64,000 bases of DNA from Marinobacter nitratireducens (GTDB lineage Bacteria; Pseudomonadota; Gammaproteobacteria; Pseudomonadales; Oleiphilaceae). The translations under genes were made by a program, and so were the position numbers. The stretch is taken from contig NZ_ANIE01000008.1 in assembly GCF_000708045.1 (NCBI RefSeq), positions 84,555-148,554 of the forward strand, given 5' to 3'. Position 1 is the stretch's first letter. The number at the start of each line of letters is the position of its first letter. Positions 1 to 9,216 of the stretch are shown in pieces. The notes beneath the pieces were generated by a model that ran no database searches, was not told the DNA's origin, and saw only the letters and a program-made list of their open reading frames with translations.

Positions 1-447
1 GACAAAACGGAACCGCACGACATCTGGCCGGATTTCATCGATCAGCTGCCGGCGAAGGCGCCGGTGACCGTCATTCGCAACAAGGTGGATTTATCCAGTG
101 AGCCTGTGGGTATCTTTGATGAGCCCGGCCAATCGGCTCCAGTCATCCGCTTGGCGGCAAAATCGGCAGACGGTCTTGAGGTTCTGAGAGACCACCTCAA
201 ACAGTGCATGGGGTTCGCCACCACCACCGAGGGTGGATTCCTGGCGCGCCGGCGGCACCTGGACGCTCTGGAACGAGCCAGGGATCTCATGGTGCAGGGG
301 CAATCCCAGCTGGAAGGTTTTGGCGCGGGTGAGTTGCTGGCTGAAGACCTGCGAGCCGCCCAGGATGCCCTTGGTGAAATCACCGGGCATCTGACCCCGG
401 ATGAGCTGCTGGGCAAGATATTCAGTAGTTTCTGTATTGGAAAATAA
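1..447 (+). CDS. mnmE: tRNA modification GTPase MnmE, C-terminal part
   Basis: The reading frame is open from the first base, so the gene begins left of the window; 148 codons and the stop are present. MnmE with MnmG installs the carboxymethylaminomethyl group on wobble U34 of certain tRNAs. Visible are the G4 guanine-specificity motif NKVD in the first quarter and the family-typical C-terminal end FCIGK, whose Cys belongs to the conserved CxGK tail. The N-terminal folate-binding part and G1-G3 motifs lie outside. MnmE normally follows yidC and rpmH near dnaA, which places the origin region to the left. Identification is very secure. Confidence 0.96.
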   Translation, partial: DKTEPHDIWPDFIDQLPAKAPVTVIRNKVDLSSEPVGIFDEPGQSAPVIRLAAKSADGLEVLRDHLKQCMGFATTTEGGFLARRRHLDALERARDLMVQGQSQLEGFGAGELLAEDLRAAQDALGEITGHLTPDELLGKIFSSFCIGK

Positions 448-460
448 CAAGGACTCGCTC

Positions 461-1123
461 ATGAAAGTTATCCACAACCTGACTGGTTTCTGGCTTCTGG
501 CGCTGGTGGCTGCCCTGTTCACAACAGGCTGCAGCACGGTCTATTACGACACCATGGAAAAGCTCGGCTACGAAAAACGGGATATCCTGGTGGATCGGGT
601 CGAAGACGCCCGGGATGCGCAGAGTGATGCCCAGGAGACCTTCCGTTCATCTCTGGCCCGGTTCCAGAGTGTGGTGGATACCCCGGACACGGAACTCAAG
701 GCTCGCTACGAGGAAATCCGGGATGCCTATGAGGAGAGCCAGGAGTCGGCGGAAGAAGTCCGTGACCGGATCGAATCCGTTGAGGATGTCTCGGAAGCCC
801 TGTTTGAGGAATGGGAAGATGAGCTGGATCTCTATGAGAGTGCCTCCCTGCGCCGCAGCAGCGAACGACAGCTTCGGGATACCCGCGAGCAGTACGAAAA
901 GCTGATTGGTCGCATGCACAAGGCTGAATCACGCATGGAACCGGTACTCCAGGCGTTTGAAGACCAGGTTCTGTACCTCAAGCACAACCTCAATGCCCAG
1001 GCCATCGGAGCGCTTGAGAGTGAACTGGGCCGGATCCGTAGCGATGTGGACGCGCTGATTCGTAACATGGAGGCATCCATTGCCGAGTCTGAGGCGTTCA
1101 TCCGGCGCTTCCAGAATCCCTGA
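461..1123 (+). CDS. DUF2959 family lipoprotein
   Basis: A 220-residue protein of the DUF2959 family, function unknown. The frame is open from 401, but the ATG at 461 is preceded by an AAGGA ribosome site and starts a proper lipoprotein signal (hydrophobic LLALVAALF, lipobox TTGC), so the mature protein should be anchored by its Cys in the envelope. The rest is rich in Glu, Asp, Arg and Ser and looks largely helical or coiled-coil (regions with regularly spaced Leu, Ile, Val). It follows mnmE by 13 bases on the same strand. A perfect DnaA box lies inside its first codons (468-476). The family assignment rests on memory of similar proteins. Confidence 0.8.
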   Translation: MKVIHNLTGFWLLALVAALFTTGCSTVYYDTMEKLGYEKRDILVDRVEDARDAQSDAQETFRSSLARFQSVVDTPDTELKARYEEIRDAYEESQESAEEVRDRIESVEDVSEALFEEWEDELDLYESASLRRSSERQLRDTREQYEKLIGRMHKAESRMEPVLQAFEDQVLYLKHNLNAQAIGALESELGRIRSDVDALIRNMEASIAESEAFIRRFQNP

Positions 1124-1146
1124 ATCGTATAAGCGGGATCGTTGAA

Positions 1147-1170
1147 GAGGGAAGCCGCCCGGCTTCCCTC
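1147..1170 (+). terminator. Inverted repeat between convergent genes
   Basis: A 10-bp perfect stem (GAGGGAAGCC / GGCTTCCCTC) with a 4-base loop sits between the stop of the DUF2959 gene and the stop of ectD. It lacks a long T-run, so it may be a weak or bidirectional terminator. A DnaA box starts 5 bases after it. Confidence 0.55.
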
Positions 1171-1187
1171 TGAGTTATCCACAGGAC

Positions 1188-2123
1188 TCAGCCGGTCCGT
1201 CGGGGTGAGTCCACCTCTATTGCCGTTAGCGCATCGGTATTGGTCCGGTTACCCAGAAATTCTGGTCTCGGCTTGTTGCCGCAGAACGGAGACTCCAGCC
1301 GGTTTTCCACGCTGTTGTAAACAAAAAACAGGTTACTCCTTGGACAGGGTGACATGTTTGCATTCGAAGCATGGAGCGTATTGCACTCGAATATGATCAG
1401 GGAACCGGCTGCCCCCGTCGGGGCCTGGATTCCATGCTGGTCGACCAGTTCGGCGAGGTCATCGTCGTTGGGAACGCCGAGCTCCTGCTTTTTCAGGGAA
1501 GACTTGTAGTTGTCTTCCGGGGTGCGGCCGACACAGGGTACAAAACGCTTGTGGGAGCCCGGTATCAGCATCAGCGGGCCGTTGAATGGTGTGTTGTCCG
1601 TCAACGCGATGGAAAAGCTCACCGCGCGCATTCTCGGCATTCCGTCTTCGGCATGCCAGGTCTCGAAATCGGAGTGCCAGTCGAAGCCCTTGCCATGAAA
1701 GCCGGGTTTGAAGTTGATTCGGGACTGGTGAATGTAGGCGTCGCTGCCCAGTAACTGGCGTACCATATCCAGGATTCTCGGATCCCTTGTCAGCCGATCA
1801 AACCGGTTCGAGAGCTCATGAACACCAAAGATTGAGCGTATTTCCCGCTTCCCGGGCTCGGTAATGGTGCCTTCTGAGCGCAAGACTTCATCATCATGCT
1901 CGTAGGCGCGCAGGTCGTCGCGGAACTGCCGGACGCTCTGTTGATCTAGAAAACCATTGAATACCAAGAAGCCATCGCGTTCATAGCGGGCAAGATCGGT
2001 CTCGCTGAGCGGGCCCTGTGTGCGGGATTCACCGCTGCTGTGGATAACCGGATCGAGCCGGTCGAAAGAGAGAGTGGGGCGTTCCAAGCGGGTGGGATAA
2101 AAGTCGTCAGCACGAGTTTCCAT
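1188..2123 (-). CDS. ectD: Ectoine 5-hydroxylase EctD
   Basis: A 311-residue Fe(II)/2-oxoglutarate dioxygenase that converts the compatible solute ectoine to 5-hydroxyectoine in the cytoplasm. The family signature FDWHSDFETWHAEDG is present around residues 147-161, giving iron ligands His150 and Asp152; the third ligand is His251. The length matches the family. The start has a strong GAAGGAGG ribosome site. The gene stands alone: no ectABC synthesis genes or ask are beside it, so ectoine must be made from another locus or imported. It converges on the DUF2959 gene. A DnaA box (2039-2047) lies in its first codons. Confidence 0.95.
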   Translation of the reverse strand: METRADDFYPTRLERPTLSFDRLDPVIHSSGESRTQGPLSETDLARYERDGFLVFNGFLDQQSVRQFRDDLRAYEHDDEVLRSEGTITEPGKREIRSIFGVHELSNRFDRLTRDPRILDMVRQLLGSDAYIHQSRINFKPGFHGKGFDWHSDFETWHAEDGMPRMRAVSFSIALTDNTPFNGPLMLIPGSHKRFVPCVGRTPEDNYKSSLKKQELGVPNDDDLAELVDQHGIQAPTGAAGSLIIFECNTLHASNANMSPCPRSNLFFVYNSVENRLESPFCGNKPRPEFLGNRTNTDALTAIEVDSPRRTG

Positions 2124-2235
2124 ATTCGAACCTCCTTCTTTTATTGTGTGGTAGCTCTTTCAATCCTCAGAAAATGAATGGTTGATAGCATTAAGCCCAT
2201 CAAAAACTTGGGATGCCTTATCCGGAATTCAAGGC

Positions 2236-2262
2236 AAAAAAATCCCGGGCCGTGGCCCGGGA
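2236..2262 (-). terminator. Rho-independent terminator of the acyl-CoA dehydrogenase gene
   Basis: Read on the minus strand, a GC-rich 9-bp stem (TCCCGGGCC / GGCCCGGGA) with a 2-base gap (8 bp with a 4-base loop in practice) is followed by seven T residues. It lies 18 bases after the stop codon of the acyl-CoA dehydrogenase. Confidence 0.9.
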
Positions 2263-2280
2263 GGGAAGTCACCGGGTTGG

Positions 2281-4101
2281 TTAACCGGTAAAGGCCATGT
2301 CGTCCGCATCCAGTTGCATCAGGTTGCTGGTCGGGCTGAGCATACTGGTGGCGTGGGTCTGGGCTCTGGGCAGCAGGCGCTCGTAATAAAACTCGGCCGT
2401 CGCAATCTTGGCGTTGTAGAACGCCTCGGATTCATCTCCGCCGTTGTCCAAACGATCCGCGGCCACAGCGGCTTGGCGGGCCCACATATAGGCCATGGTG
2501 ACGTAGCCGCTGTACATCAGGAAGTCGTAGGCCGCTGAACTCACCACGTCGCGATCCTTGCGCGCAGCCAGCATGACCCGCACGGTCAGCAGGTTCCACT
2601 GGGCGGTCAGTTTCAGAAGCTCGACGGCAAATGGGCGCGTACGTTTGTTGGCCAGGTGCTTGCGGGCAAAGTTCGCCACTTTCAGGGTGAACTCGCGGAC
2701 AGCGCCGCCCTGGGTCATCAACAGAACCTTACGGCCCAGCAAATCCAGCGCCTGGATACCGGTGGTGCCCTCATAAAGCGTGGCGATCCGGGTATCACGG
2801 ACGATCTGCTCCATGCCGTGCTCGCGAATGTAGCCGTGGCCACCAAACACCTGCACACCGAGATTGGCCGCTTCGTTGCCGAGTTCGGTCAGGAACCCTT
2901 TCAGGATGGGCGTCAAAAAGCCCAGCTTGTCGTCGTATTTCTCGGCTTTCTTGGTGTCGCCCTCGGCATGGCCTTCCACCATATGGTCGGCCAGTCGGGC
3001 GGCGTAATACAGCATGGCGCGCCCGCCCTCGGCGATGGCCTTCTGGGTCAGCAGCATGCGGCGCACATCGGCATGGTGAATCAACGAGTCAGCCACCTGC
3101 TCCGGCTCTTTCTTGCCGGAGAGCGCGCGCATCGAACGACGCTCCTTGGCGTAATCCAGTGCCCACTGATAGGACAGCTCCGCAGGACCCACACCCTGAA
3201 TCGCGGTACCGATCCGGGCGGTGTTCATGAAGGTGAACATGCACTCCAGGCCCTCATTTTCCGGGCCGATCAGGAAACCGGTGGCGCCATCGAAGTTCAT
3301 CACGCAGGTTGCGGAGGCCTTGATGCCCATTTTCTTTTCCAGGCTGCCGCAGTTGACCCCGTTGCGCTCGCCCACACTGCCGTTCCCATCCGGCAGGAAC
3401 TTGGGCACGATGAACAGGCTGATACCGCGGGTCCCCTTGGGGGCATCCGGCAAACGGGCGAGCACGATATGAACGATGTTTTCGGTCAGGTCATGGTCAC
3501 CGGAGGAGATAAAGATCTTGGTGCCGGTCAGCTTGTAGCTGCCATCGGCCTGTGGCTCAGCCTTGGTTTTGACCTGACCGAGATCGGTGCCGCACTGGGG
3601 TTCGGTGAGGCACATGGTGCCGCCCCAGCGGCCTTCGGTCAGTGGGCCGAGGTAGGTCGCTTTCTGTTCCTCACTGCCATGCAGGTAGATGGTGTTCATT
3701 GCCCCCATGGACAGCCCCGGGTACATGGAAAAGGACCAGTTGGCCGTGCCCATCATTTCCTGCTTCAGCAGGCCCATGGAAGCCGGCAGCCCCTGGCCGC
3801 CAAAGTCTTCCGGCGCTGACAGGCCCTGCCAGCCCCCCATCACGTACTGGTCATAGGCTTCTTTGTAGCCCTTGGGTGTGGTCACTTCACCGTTTTCCAG
3901 TTTGCAACCTTCCTCGTCTCCGGACTGGTAGAGCGGGCTGAGGACTTCCTCGCAGAAGCGGCCACACTCGGTCAGGATGGCGTCAACGATGTCCGGGGTG
4001 GCGTTTTCACCGCTTTTCAGACTTTCATAATGCTTCGGATACTCAAACACATCGTTGAGCAGAAAATTCATATCGCGCAGGGGAGCCTTGTAGACCGGCA
4101 T
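2281..4101 (-). CDS. Acyl-CoA dehydrogenase (large, C-terminal-extended type)
   Basis: A 606-residue flavoprotein of the acyl-CoA dehydrogenase superfamily, oxidising acyl-CoA to enoyl-CoA. The frame is open up to 4194, but the ATG at 4101 opens the characteristic MPVYKAPLRDM and has a GAGGA ribosome site, so it is the better start. The flavin/substrate region CLTEPQCGTDL lies near residue 170; the C-terminal FGGHGYIREHGMEQ and YEGTTGIQALDLLGRK segments belong to the long branch that includes 3-methylthiopropanoyl-CoA dehydrogenase (DmdC-like) and fatty-acyl enzymes. The substrate cannot be told from sequence. It is a single-gene unit with its own terminator. Confidence 0.88.
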   Translation of the reverse strand: MPVYKAPLRDMNFLLNDVFEYPKHYESLKSGENATPDIVDAILTECGRFCEEVLSPLYQSGDEEGCKLENGEVTTPKGYKEAYDQYVMGGWQGLSAPEDFGGQGLPASMGLLKQEMMGTANWSFSMYPGLSMGAMNTIYLHGSEEQKATYLGPLTEGRWGGTMCLTEPQCGTDLGQVKTKAEPQADGSYKLTGTKIFISSGDHDLTENIVHIVLARLPDAPKGTRGISLFIVPKFLPDGNGSVGERNGVNCGSLEKKMGIKASATCVMNFDGATGFLIGPENEGLECMFTFMNTARIGTAIQGVGPAELSYQWALDYAKERRSMRALSGKKEPEQVADSLIHHADVRRMLLTQKAIAEGGRAMLYYAARLADHMVEGHAEGDTKKAEKYDDKLGFLTPILKGFLTELGNEAANLGVQVFGGHGYIREHGMEQIVRDTRIATLYEGTTGIQALDLLGRKVLLMTQGGAVREFTLKVANFARKHLANKRTRPFAVELLKLTAQWNLLTVRVMLAARKDRDVVSSAAYDFLMYSGYVTMAYMWARQAAVAADRLDNGGDESEAFYNAKIATAEFYYERLLPRAQTHATSMLSPTSNLMQLDADDMAFTG

Positions 4102-4350
4102 AACGATTCCTCTGTACCTGTCGTTAAATTGGGTTCGGATCACGACGGTGACCCTGATGCTTTTTGTTTTACGGGATTCCCGGGGTCCTGCCATTGACGA
4201 AAATCGCTGCCAACCCTGTCAAAATGATCAATTGGCCGAAATGACGATTTGGGTTTTGACGGCTTTTTCGACCTGATCGATGCTGGCTTTGGTTGCGTAT
4301 GTCCTCCCTGATATCGCCATTAACGATCCTCATTCGCGAGTGTAAAAGTC

Positions 4351-4911
4351 ATGCAAATTCGTTCTGTTAGAGCTTGTTTCGCTGGTTCGATCAGGTTGCT
4401 CTTAGTATTGTTCGGCGTATGGGTGTTGGTCGGATGTGCCGGTCCCTCGCTGGAGGATTACCAGGGGCGTAAACCCGTTTTGATTCCCTCGGACTTTTTC
4501 ACCGGCGAACTTTCTGCCCGGGGGGTGGTCAAGGACATTTCTGGCGAGGTGATTCGGACATTTGATGCCGATATCTCGGCCTCCTGGAATGTCGAGGGTG
4601 TTGGCACCCTGGATGAAGAGTTCCGCTTCGATGATGGCGAGGTTCAGACCCGGGTCTGGACACTGATGCCGTCGGATGAGGGCTACCGTGCGACCGCCGG
4701 TGATGTGGTGGAGCCGGGTACCATGCGCTGGCAGGGAAACGCCATCCATATGAATTATGTCCTGAGGGTCGCCTACGGGGACGGTACTCTGGACGTGCGC
4801 ATGGATGACTGGATGCATCTGGTGACACCGGACACAGTGATCAATCAAACAACCATGACGAAGTGGGGCATTGAGGTTGGCGAGGTGGTTCTCGTTATCC
4901 GGAAAAAATAG
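4351..4911 (+). CDS. DUF3833 family lipoprotein
   Basis: A 186-residue protein with an N-terminal hydrophobic segment (LLLVLFGVWVLVGC) ending in a lipobox whose Cys is at about residue 29, so it is probably an envelope lipoprotein. The body has the DUF3833 pattern: FFTGELSARGVV, DISASW, a Trp-rich middle and a closing VVLVIRKK. Function is unknown. It is 35 bases upstream of the RND adaptor gene on the same strand and may be cotranscribed with it, though no functional link is shown. Confidence 0.8.
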   Translation: MQIRSVRACFAGSIRLLLVLFGVWVLVGCAGPSLEDYQGRKPVLIPSDFFTGELSARGVVKDISGEVIRTFDADISASWNVEGVGTLDEEFRFDDGEVQTRVWTLMPSDEGYRATAGDVVEPGTMRWQGNAIHMNYVLRVAYGDGTLDVRMDDWMHLVTPDTVINQTTMTKWGIEVGEVVLVIRKK

Positions 4912-4946
4912 CCCCATCCTGACGACTGACGGGGTCTGGAACGCCT

Positions 4947-6041
4947 ATGTGGAAGCAATGGATCATTGCACTGGTACTGGTCGCGGCCTCGGCAGCGGTA
5001 GCGCTGACATACCGCTCTCTGGATTCAAGTCATAGTGAATCGGCGATGGGTGAACGCCCGCCGAGCAAAGTGAACACGCATGCCCCGCAGGTGGATACGG
5101 TGACCGACGTGGTCAAGGCGGTGGGTAACTTGCAGGCCATGGACGCTGTTGCGCTGACGACTGAGGTCAGTGGCCGGATTGTGGAACTGAACCTTGCCCC
5201 CGGGCAGCACGTCAGCAAAGGCGATCTTCTGGTACGGCTGGATGATCGTCAGGCCAGGGCAGACCTGAATGTGATCGAGGCCCAGTTGGCGGACGCCCGC
5301 CGACAGTTCGAGCGGGCCCGGAGCCTGCGCTCCAACAACAGTATTTCCCAGTCCCAGGTGGATGAGCTGAGAACCGCCGTTGACGTTGCCGAGGCCCAGC
5401 GTCAGGCCGCCCGGGTGCGCCTGGAAAATCATCGTTTGCAGGCGCCGTTTGATGGTGTGGTCGGTCTGACGGACCTCAGCGTGGGCGCCTACGTCGCCAT
5501 CGGAACGATCATCTCAACGCTGGATTCGGTCGATCCCATGGAGCTGAACTTTTCCATACCGGAGCGATTCCTTGCCGAAGTGAGTCTGGGCCAGCCGGTG
5601 AGTGGGCGGTCTCCGGCATTCCCGGAGACCTCTTTTACTGGCGAGCTGGTCGAGCTTGGCAGCCGCATCAACGAGCTGAGCCGAACCCTGCCGGTTCGTG
5701 CCCTGATCGATAACCCGGACGGCAAGTTGCGCCCCGGCCAGTTTATGTCGGCCTCGCTCACCCTTCGCCAGCGCCAGGCGCTGGTGATTCCCGAGCAGGC
5801 GGTAATGATTCGCGGCGATGAAACCTATGTCTTTTTAGCTGTGGACGGCACGGCACAGCGACGAAGTGTCGTGCTGGGGTCGCGGATGCCGGGGCGGGTC
5901 GAAATTGCCGAGGGCCTCTCGGCCGAGGATTTGGTGATTGTCACCGGTCAGGATCGTCTCAGCAGTGGAGACCGGATTCGCGTGGTGGACGAGGACAGTG
6001 CTATTCCGGACAACCGGTTCGCCGGTTCCATGGAGTCCTGA
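4947..6041 (+). CDS. RND efflux periplasmic adaptor (membrane fusion protein)
   Basis: A 364-residue HlyD/AcrA-type adaptor that bridges an inner-membrane RND pump to an outer-membrane channel. An N-terminal membrane anchor or uncleaved signal (residues 5-22) is followed by the lipoyl half-motif around VSGRIVELNLAPGQHVSKGD, a coiled-coil hairpin rich in Ala, Arg and Gln (about residues 105-155), the second lipoyl half APFDGVVG and the beta-barrel domain. The permease gene begins 3 bases downstream. No outer-membrane factor is encoded next to it, so a TolC-like partner elsewhere is expected. Substrate is unknown. Confidence 0.92.
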   Translation: MWKQWIIALVLVAASAAVALTYRSLDSSHSESAMGERPPSKVNTHAPQVDTVTDVVKAVGNLQAMDAVALTTEVSGRIVELNLAPGQHVSKGDLLVRLDDRQARADLNVIEAQLADARRQFERARSLRSNNSISQSQVDELRTAVDVAEAQRQAARVRLENHRLQAPFDGVVGLTDLSVGAYVAIGTIISTLDSVDPMELNFSIPERFLAEVSLGQPVSGRSPAFPETSFTGELVELGSRINELSRTLPVRALIDNPDGKLRPGQFMSASLTLRQRQALVIPEQAVMIRGDETYVFLAVDGTAQRRSVVLGSRMPGRVEIAEGLSAEDLVIVTGQDRLSSGDRIRVVDEDSAIPDNRFAGSMES

Positions 6042-6044
6042 TCC

Positions 6045-9000
6045 GTGATTCTCTCCGATGTCTCCATCAAGCGACCGGTCTTCGCGACGGTACTGAGTCT
6101 ACTGATCGTGGTGTTCGGCCTGGCTGCCCTGTTGGGATTGCCAGTGCGGGAATACCCGGATATCGACCCGCCGGTGGTGTCCATTTCCACGGATTACACC
6201 GGTGCCGCCGCCGAGGTGGTGGACACCCAGATTACCCAGGTGATCGAGGGCGCCATCAGCGGTATCGAGGGTATTCGATCCATAGAATCATCCACAGAGC
6301 AGGGTGAATCCCGCACCAGCATCGAGTTTTCCACAACCCGGGATGTGGATATCGCTGCCAACGATGTCCGCGATGCGGTATCCCGTGTTGCCAACCAGCT
6401 ACCGGATGAAGCCGATCCTCCGGTGGTCCGGAAGGCCGATTCTGATGCCCGCCCGATGATGTGGGTCACCTTGCGCAGCGATGTCTGGGACAGTGCCGAA
6501 CTCAGCGATTTTGCCGACCGGGTGCTGGCTGACCGGCTGTCGGTGCTGGACGGCGTGGCGGATGTCCGTATCGGAGGTGAGCGTCGCTATGCCATTCGTG
6601 TGTGGCTGGATCGGGAGCGCCTGGCCGCCCGAAACATCACCGTTGCGGAAGTGGAGCAAGCCCTTCGGGCCAACAACGTCGAGCTGCCGGCCGGGTCGGT
6701 CGCCTCGTCGACGCGGAACTTCACCGTTCGGGCTGAGGGAAGGTTATCCACAGTCGAACAGTTCCGGGACCTGGTGATTCGCCGTGATGGCAACGACCTG
6801 TTGCGATTGGGAGAAGTGGCCAACGTGCAGATGGGGGTCGAGTCGGACGTCAGTCGGTTACGGGCTAACGGTCAGACCGCCATCGGTATGGGGATAATCC
6901 GGCAATCCAAGGCCAACACCGTGGCAGTCTCCGATGCCGTGCAGGCGGAGCTGGAGAAAATCCGCGAAACGTTGCCGCCGGAAGTGACCATTGCCGAAAG
7001 TTATGATGAGTCCATCTTCATCCGGGCCTCAATCAAGGAAGTCGTGACCACCCTGGCCATTGCGGTGTCACTGGTAATACTCGTCATATTCCTGTTCCTG
7101 CGTTCCTGGCGCGCAACCCTCATTCCTGCAGTAACGATCCCGGTGGCGGTGATCGGTGCCTTTATCGGTCTGGGTTTTCTCGGCTTCTCCATCAACGTGC
7201 TGACTTTGCTGGCCGTCATTCTGGCCATCGGCCTGGTGGTGGATGATGCCATCGTGATGCTGGAAAACATCCAGCGTCGGATCGACGCCGGTGAGCCGCC
7301 GCTGTTGGCCTCCTATCGGGGGGCAAAGCAGGTGGCCTTTGCGGTGATTGCCACCACCCTGACACTGGTGGCGGTGTTTGTGCCGATCTCCTTTATGGGG
7401 GGCAACATTGGTCGCTTGTTTGCCGAATTCGGTTTTACCCTGGCGGCGGCTGTCGTGGTCTCAAGTCTGGTGGCACTGACCCTGGCCCCCATGCTTTGCT
7501 CCAAGTGGCTACGCCACAGCCCCGAGACGGTGGAGGGGCATCGGCTCTGGGCCGCCAGCGAGAAGGTGCTGAACGGTTTGACCCACGGCTATGAGCGCAT
7601 GCTCCGGTTTTCGCTGAATCAACCCGGCCTCCTGCTGGGGCTGGGGATTGTCGGCTTTATCATCGCCATTGTGATATTCCCGAAGTTGCCGCAGGAGTTG
7701 GCGCCGACGGAAGATCGCGGGGTGATCATCATGCCAACCAGCGCTCCGCGGGGGTCAACGGTGGAGTATACCGACCATTACGTACGCCAGGCCGAGCAGC
7801 AACTGTTGCCCTACCTCGATCAGGGGGTGGCGAACCGGTTGCTGTCCATCGTTGGTTTCCGGAATGAGGAGGATAACGCCTTCATGATCTTGGGGCTGGT
7901 GCCCTGGGAGGATCGGACCATCAAGCAGCAGCAAATCACCAGCGAGCTGCGGGGTAAACTCAGCGAGGTATCCGGCATTCGAACCGTGGCGGTTAATCCG
8001 CCGGGGCTCGGCCAACGGGGATTCAGTCAGCCGGTGGAATTTGTGGTGGCCGGGCCGGATTATGAGTCGGTCCAGGCCTGGAGTGAAGAGATCGTCGAAC
8101 GGGCTGGGGAAAACCCCAATCTTCTCAATCTTGAGACCGATTTTGAGCTCACTCGTCCGGAACTCAGGGTCAGTATTGATCGCGAGCGGGCCGCCGATCT
8201 CGATATTACGGTCGAGGACGTGGGGCTGACGCTGCAGACCATGCTGGCGTCCCGGCAGGTCACCACCTACCTTGACCGGGGTCGGGAATACGATGTGATT
8301 GTGCAGGCGGCGGATGCGGACCGGGCAACGCCAGCGGATCTTGGCCAGATCTTCCTGCGACCGAGGGCTGGCGGCGCGTTGATACCGCTCCAGGCTCTGG
8401 TCTCTGTGGATGAAGTGGGCGCCAACCCGGATCTGCGTCGCATTGACCGGCTGCCGGCGGTGGTCATTAGCGCTTCGTTGGCTGAAGGGTATGATCTGGG
8501 TTCGGCGCTGAACTATCTGAACAATCTGGCTGTGGATAACCTGCCACCGGAGGCGAGGGTGAGTTACAAGGGACTGTCCCGGGAGTTTGAGGAATCCTCG
8601 GCGGCCATCTACGTGACCTTCGGCCTGGCCTTCGTCATCGTCTTTCTGGTGCTGGCGGCCCAGTTCGAGAGCTGGATTCATCCCCTGATTATCATGCTGG
8701 CGGTCCCGTTGGCTGTTACCGGGGCATTGCTGGCACTGTTGTGGTCTGGGATCAGTCTTAATATCTACAGCCAGATCGGCATCATCATGTTGTTGGGGTT
8801 GATGGCCAAGAACGGAATACTGATCGTGGAATTCGCCAACCAGTTACGGGATCGGGGGTACGAAGTCCGCGACGCGATTCTTGAAGGCGCCTGCCTGCGT
8901 TTTCGGCCGGTGTTGATGACCACCATTTCCACGGTGTTTGGCGCCGTCCCCCTGGTGGTGGCCACGGGCGCCGGTGCAGAGAGTAGGGCAGCCATTGGCG

Positions 9001-9191
9001 CAGTGATCCTCGGAGGTCTGATCTTTGCCACCACTCTGACCCTGTTTATTATTCCGGTGCTCTATAACCTGCTGGCACGATTCGCCAAATCCGCCAACGC
9101 GATCGAAAAAGAGCTGGAACACCAGGCTTCCGGGTTTGCCGGCGGTGCCGGGACGGCATCTGCACCCCGCAGCAAGGCCGACGAAGTCTGA
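6045..9191 (+). CDS. RND multidrug efflux permease (HAE-1 family)
   Basis: A 1048-residue proton-driven pump of the AcrB/MexB class. It starts at GTG 3 bases after the adaptor stop, indicating translational coupling. Features match the family: the N-terminal RPVFATVLSLL helix, two large periplasmic loops, twelve membrane helices, and the proton-relay pair of Asp in GLVVDDAIVMLENI in helix 4. The second half contains the matching LMAKNGILIVEFANQ block. The tail is rich in Ala and Gly. It resembles two-component efflux operons of marine proteobacteria; which drug or solvent it moves cannot be read. DnaA boxes at 6744 and 8531 lie in its coding sequence. Confidence 0.95.
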   Translation: MILSDVSIKRPVFATVLSLLIVVFGLAALLGLPVREYPDIDPPVVSISTDYTGAAAEVVDTQITQVIEGAISGIEGIRSIESSTEQGESRTSIEFSTTRDVDIAANDVRDAVSRVANQLPDEADPPVVRKADSDARPMMWVTLRSDVWDSAELSDFADRVLADRLSVLDGVADVRIGGERRYAIRVWLDRERLAARNITVAEVEQALRANNVELPAGSVASSTRNFTVRAEGRLSTVEQFRDLVIRRDGNDLLRLGEVANVQMGVESDVSRLRANGQTAIGMGIIRQSKANTVAVSDAVQAELEKIRETLPPEVTIAESYDESIFIRASIKEVVTTLAIAVSLVILVIFLFLRSWRATLIPAVTIPVAVIGAFIGLGFLGFSINVLTLLAVILAIGLVVDDAIVMLENIQRRIDAGEPPLLASYRGAKQVAFAVIATTLTLVAVFVPISFMGGNIGRLFAEFGFTLAAAVVVSSLVALTLAPMLCSKWLRHSPETVEGHRLWAASEKVLNGLTHGYERMLRFSLNQPGLLLGLGIVGFIIAIVIFPKLPQELAPTEDRGVIIMPTSAPRGSTVEYTDHYVRQAEQQLLPYLDQGVANRLLSIVGFRNEEDNAFMILGLVPWEDRTIKQQQITSELRGKLSEVSGIRTVAVNPPGLGQRGFSQPVEFVVAGPDYESVQAWSEEIVERAGENPNLLNLETDFELTRPELRVSIDRERAADLDITVEDVGLTLQTMLASRQVTTYLDRGREYDVIVQAADADRATPADLGQIFLRPRAGGALIPLQALVSVDEVGANPDLRRIDRLPAVVISASLAEGYDLGSALNYLNNLAVDNLPPEARVSYKGLSREFEESSAAIYVTFGLAFVIVFLVLAAQFESWIHPLIIMLAVPLAVTGALLALLWSGISLNIYSQIGIIMLLGLMAKNGILIVEFANQLRDRGYEVRDAILEGACLRFRPVLMTTISTVFGAVPLVVATGAGAESRAAIGAVILGGLIFATTLTLFIIPVLYNLLARFAKSANAIEKELEHQASGFAGGAGTASAPRSKADEV

Positions 9192-9216
9192 CTGGCGGCG
9201 GGGTAGGGGCCGTGCA

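Noticed and set aside
2656..3819. A 387-codon plus-strand frame opposite the acyl-CoA dehydrogenase
   Set aside because: It is antisense to a clear enzyme gene with ribosome site and terminator, and has a His/Gln-rich composition typical of a shadow frame.
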